From assembly GCA_031404435.1 (NCBI GenBank), contig JANNHO010000214.1:1-16625 (forward strand): a DNA stretch of 16,625 nucleotides, written 5' to 3'. Position 1 is the stretch's first letter. Each line of letters starts with the position of its first letter. Shown one piece after another: positions 15,092-16,625 of the stretch. Source of the DNA: VFMC01 sp031404435. Lineage in GTDB: Bacteria; Actinomycetota; Acidimicrobiia; Acidimicrobiales; Ilumatobacteraceae. The notes under the pieces are model-generated. The model made no database searches and was not told the DNA's origin. It was given only the letters and a program-made list of their open reading frames with translations. Both the position numbers and the translations under genes were made by a program.

Positions 15092-15582
15092 ACGAGCAGA
15101 TCACCCTGGATGTGAACGGGATCGCGTACCCGGTGGCGATCAGCACCGACCGCAACCTCTTGAGCGTGATCCGCACCGAGGTCGGGCTCACCGGGACCAA
15201 AGAAGGCTGCGACGACTGCGAATGCGGGGCGTGCATGGTCCTGCTCGATGGGCAACCGGTGAACTCGTGTTCATACCTGGCGATGCAAGCGCAGGGCCGG
15301 GCGATCACCACGATCGAAGGGGTCAGCGTCATCAGTAGCACCAACGGCGGCGACGAACTGCACCCACTGCAACGCCACATGCTGGAAGCTGGAGGGGTGC
15401 AATGCGGGTTCTGCACGCCGGGCATGATCATGTCGGCGACCGCATTGTTGGAACGCACGCCGTCGCCGACCGACGACGAGATCCGCATCGGCTTGTCCGG
15501 CAACCTGTGCCGGTGCACCGGCTATGCCCGGATCATCGAAGCTGTGCGCCGGGCCGCCGACGAACTCGCTGGGCTAACCTGA
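15088..15582 (+). CDS. Molybdenum hydroxylase 2Fe-2S subunit (CoxS-like)
   Basis: A 164-residue iron-sulfur subunit with two [2Fe-2S] sites. The plant-ferredoxin-type site uses Cys41, Cys46, Cys49 and Cys61 (GCDDCECGAC ... NSC). The second uses Cys106, Cys109, Cys141 and Cys143 (CGFCTPGM ... LCRCTGY). All eight ligands are present. Cys44 is an extra cysteine where most relatives have Gly (GC..G.CGAC), which might affect the cluster or simply be a lineage variant. The C-terminal helix IIEAVRRAADEL is normal. It overlaps the FAD subunit by ATGA and is the last subunit gene; 59 bp separate it from the cleavage enzyme. Confidence 0.95.
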   Translation: MNEQITLDVNGIAYPVAISTDRNLLSVIRTEVGLTGTKEGCDDCECGACMVLLDGQPVNSCSYLAMQAQGRAITTIEGVSVISSTNGGDELHPLQRHMLEAGGVQCGFCTPGMIMSATALLERTPSPTDDEIRIGLSGNLCRCTGYARIIEAVRRAADELAGLT

Positions 15583-15587
15583 TCGGG

Positions 15588-15602
15588 CGTTCAGTTTGAA
15601 CG
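15588..15602. promoter_or_regulatory. Perfect small inverted repeat
   Basis: CGTTCA-GTT-TGAACG, 6-bp arms, lies just after the iron-sulfur subunit stop and 40 bp before the cleavage-enzyme start. It could be an operator or a weak transcript-end hairpin. No T-run follows. Confidence 0.35.
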
Positions 15603-15641
15603 AAGATCGACACGGCACTGAACACCAAAGGGGATCAACGA

Positions 15642-16535
15642 ATGAACTGGGACGTATTCATCACCTGCGCAATCACCGGCTCGGGGGGCACGGTTGGCAA
15701 GAGCCCGCACGTGCCGGTTACACCGGAACAGATCGCCACGTCGGCCATCGACGCGGCCAAAGCCGGCGCCGCGGTGGTGCACATCCACGTGCGCGACCCA
15801 GACACGGGAGTCGGCTCTCGCGACACCGCGCTGTACGCGGAGGTTGCCGAACGCATCCGCGACAGCGGTGTCGATGTGGTGCTCAACCTCACCGCCGGCA
15901 TGGGCGGCGACCTCGTGCTCGGTGGCGACGAGCAGGTGCTCCCACCGAACCCTGACGGCACCGACATGGCCGGAGCAACAGAACGGCTCGACCACGTCCG
16001 GGCGATCATGCCCGAGATCTGCACGCTGGATTGCGGCACGATGAACTTCGCCTCGGGAGGCGACTACATCATGGTCAACACCCCCAGCGTGTTGCGTTCG
16101 ATGGCCGCACAGGTGCAAGCCCTCGGTGTGCGACCTGAACTGGAGGTGTTTGACACCGGCCATCTGGTGCAGGTGAAGGAGCTGATCAGCGACGGTTTGC
16201 TCGACGACCCGGTGATGATCCAGCTGTGCATGGGCATCGCGTATGGCGCGCCCGACGACCCGAACACGTTCATGGCGATGGTCAACAACCTGCCCAACGA
16301 CTGCGTGTTCTCGGCGTTTTCGATCTCGAAGATGCAGCTTCCGTTCGTCGCCATGGCGGCACTCGCCGGGGGCAACGTCCGCGTCGGGCTGGAGGACAAC
16401 CTGTACCTCGGCCCGGGTCACAAGGCCACCAACGCCGAACTGGTGGCGAGAGCAAAGCAGATCCTCGAGGCGATGAATGTCCGCATCGTCGGTGCAGCCG
16501 AAGTACGCGACAAGCTCAAGCTCGTCAAGCGCTGA
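15642..16535 (+). CDS. Beta-keto acid cleavage enzyme (BKACE, DUF849), dehydrocarnitine-cleavage-like
   Basis: A 297-residue Zn-dependent enzyme of the 3-keto-5-aminohexanoate cleavage family. It condenses a beta-keto acid with acetyl-CoA, giving acetoacetate and a new CoA ester. The family start CAITGSGGTVGKSPHVPVTP is present. The metal ligands are His47 and His49 (VVHIHVRDP), with Glu251 in VRVGLEDNLYL. NLTAGMGGD, ICTLDCGTMNF and ELEVFDTGHL match the subgroup I associate with dehydrocarnitine (3-dehydrocarnitine plus acetyl-CoA to betainyl-CoA plus acetoacetate). SD AAAGGGGA lies 7 nt before ATG 15642. The next gene, one base downstream, looks like carnitine dehydrogenase, which supports this. 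The exact substrate remains inferred. Confidence 0.92.
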   Translation: MNWDVFITCAITGSGGTVGKSPHVPVTPEQIATSAIDAAKAGAAVVHIHVRDPDTGVGSRDTALYAEVAERIRDSGVDVVLNLTAGMGGDLVLGGDEQVLPPNPDGTDMAGATERLDHVRAIMPEICTLDCGTMNFASGGDYIMVNTPSVLRSMAAQVQALGVRPELEVFDTGHLVQVKELISDGLLDDPVMIQLCMGIAYGAPDDPNTFMAMVNNLPNDCVFSAFSISKMQLPFVAMAALAGGNVRVGLEDNLYLGPGHKATNAELVARAKQILEAMNVRIVGAAEVRDKLKLVKR

Positions 16536-16536
16536 C

Positions 16537-16625
16537 ATGAGCCCGCTCCCAGATCTGCGGCGAGTCGGGTTGCTCGGCGGGGGTGTGATCGGTGGCGGGT
16601 GGGCCGCCCGCTTCCTCCTCAACGG
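16537..16625 (+). CDS. 3-hydroxyacyl dehydrogenase, L-carnitine dehydrogenase-like (3' part off window)
   Basis: Only the first 29 codons are in the window, starting at ATG 16537 one base after the cleavage-enzyme stop. After MSPLPDLRRV comes the NAD-binding Rossmann start GLLGGGVIGGGWAARFLLNG. The G.GVIG.GWAARF form is typical of L-carnitine dehydrogenase and lambda-crystallin-type 3-hydroxyacyl dehydrogenases. The first Gly of the canonical GxGxxG is embedded in a run of three glycines. With the BKACE partner it fits oxidation of carnitine to 3-dehydrocarnitine. The product beyond 16625 cannot be checked here. Confidence 0.75.
   Translation, partial: MSPLPDLRRVGLLGGGVIGGGWAARFLLN

Noticed and set aside
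11853..15582. Aerobic CO dehydrogenase (coxLMS)
   Set aside because: The large subunit lacks the AYRCSFR active-site loop of form I CO dehydrogenase, and the gene order is large-medium-small. A general molybdenum hydroxylase call is safer.

Overview
This is a GC-rich window with strong G/C preference at third codon positions, GTG starts, 4-bp ATGA/GTGA gene overlaps and a CCA-encoding tRNA-Cys. These traits fit a high-GC actinobacterium. The secreted esterase carries tandem C-terminal repeats (SNLN..D..GQT / VDLQGY / RLLDTR) that I associate from memory with Acidimicrobiia (Ilumatobacter-like) proteins. That assignment is an inference, not a database result. No gene-free stretch exceeds 300 bases.

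Left part (1-3424, minus strand): an operon read right to left. It encodes a short-chain dehydrogenase, an FGGY carbohydrate kinase and an FAD-linked oxidase cut by the window edge. From memory these match E. coli YgcW, YgcE and YgcU, a metabolic cluster of unknown substrate. A 206-bp divergent region separates it from a plus-strand phytanoyl-CoA-dioxygenase-like Fe(II)/2-oxoglutarate oxygenase, a GTGA-coupled 90-residue protein of unknown function, and an isochorismatase-fold cysteine hydrolase.

Middle (5504-7184): a compact two-gene toxin-antitoxin candidate, an HTH protein followed by an AbiEii-like nucleotidyltransferase with a GTGA overlap. Upstream sits a near-consensus promoter (TTGACG-N17-TACACT). 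Its -35 lies in the loop of a perfect 15-bp-arm inverted repeat, and its predicted start lies in a second palindrome with the same AGCGC-N6-GCGCT core. The module abuts the 3' end of a minus-strand tRNA-Cys. I consider this the most interesting locus.

Right-middle (7318-11682): a Tat-type lipoprotein alpha/beta hydrolase (plus), converging on a secreted BD-FAE-type esterase with three C-terminal repeat domains and an upstream PfkB-family sugar/nucleoside kinase (both minus).

Right part (11853-16625, plus): a three-subunit molybdenum hydroxylase (large-FAD-2Fe2S order, ATGA overlaps), then a beta-keto acid cleavage enzyme (DUF849/BKACE) and the start of a carnitine-dehydrogenase-like 3-hydroxyacyl dehydrogenase. 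The last two suggest oxidation of a 3-hydroxy acid such as carnitine and cleavage of the resulting 3-keto acid. Whether the molybdenum hydroxylase belongs to the same pathway is inference.
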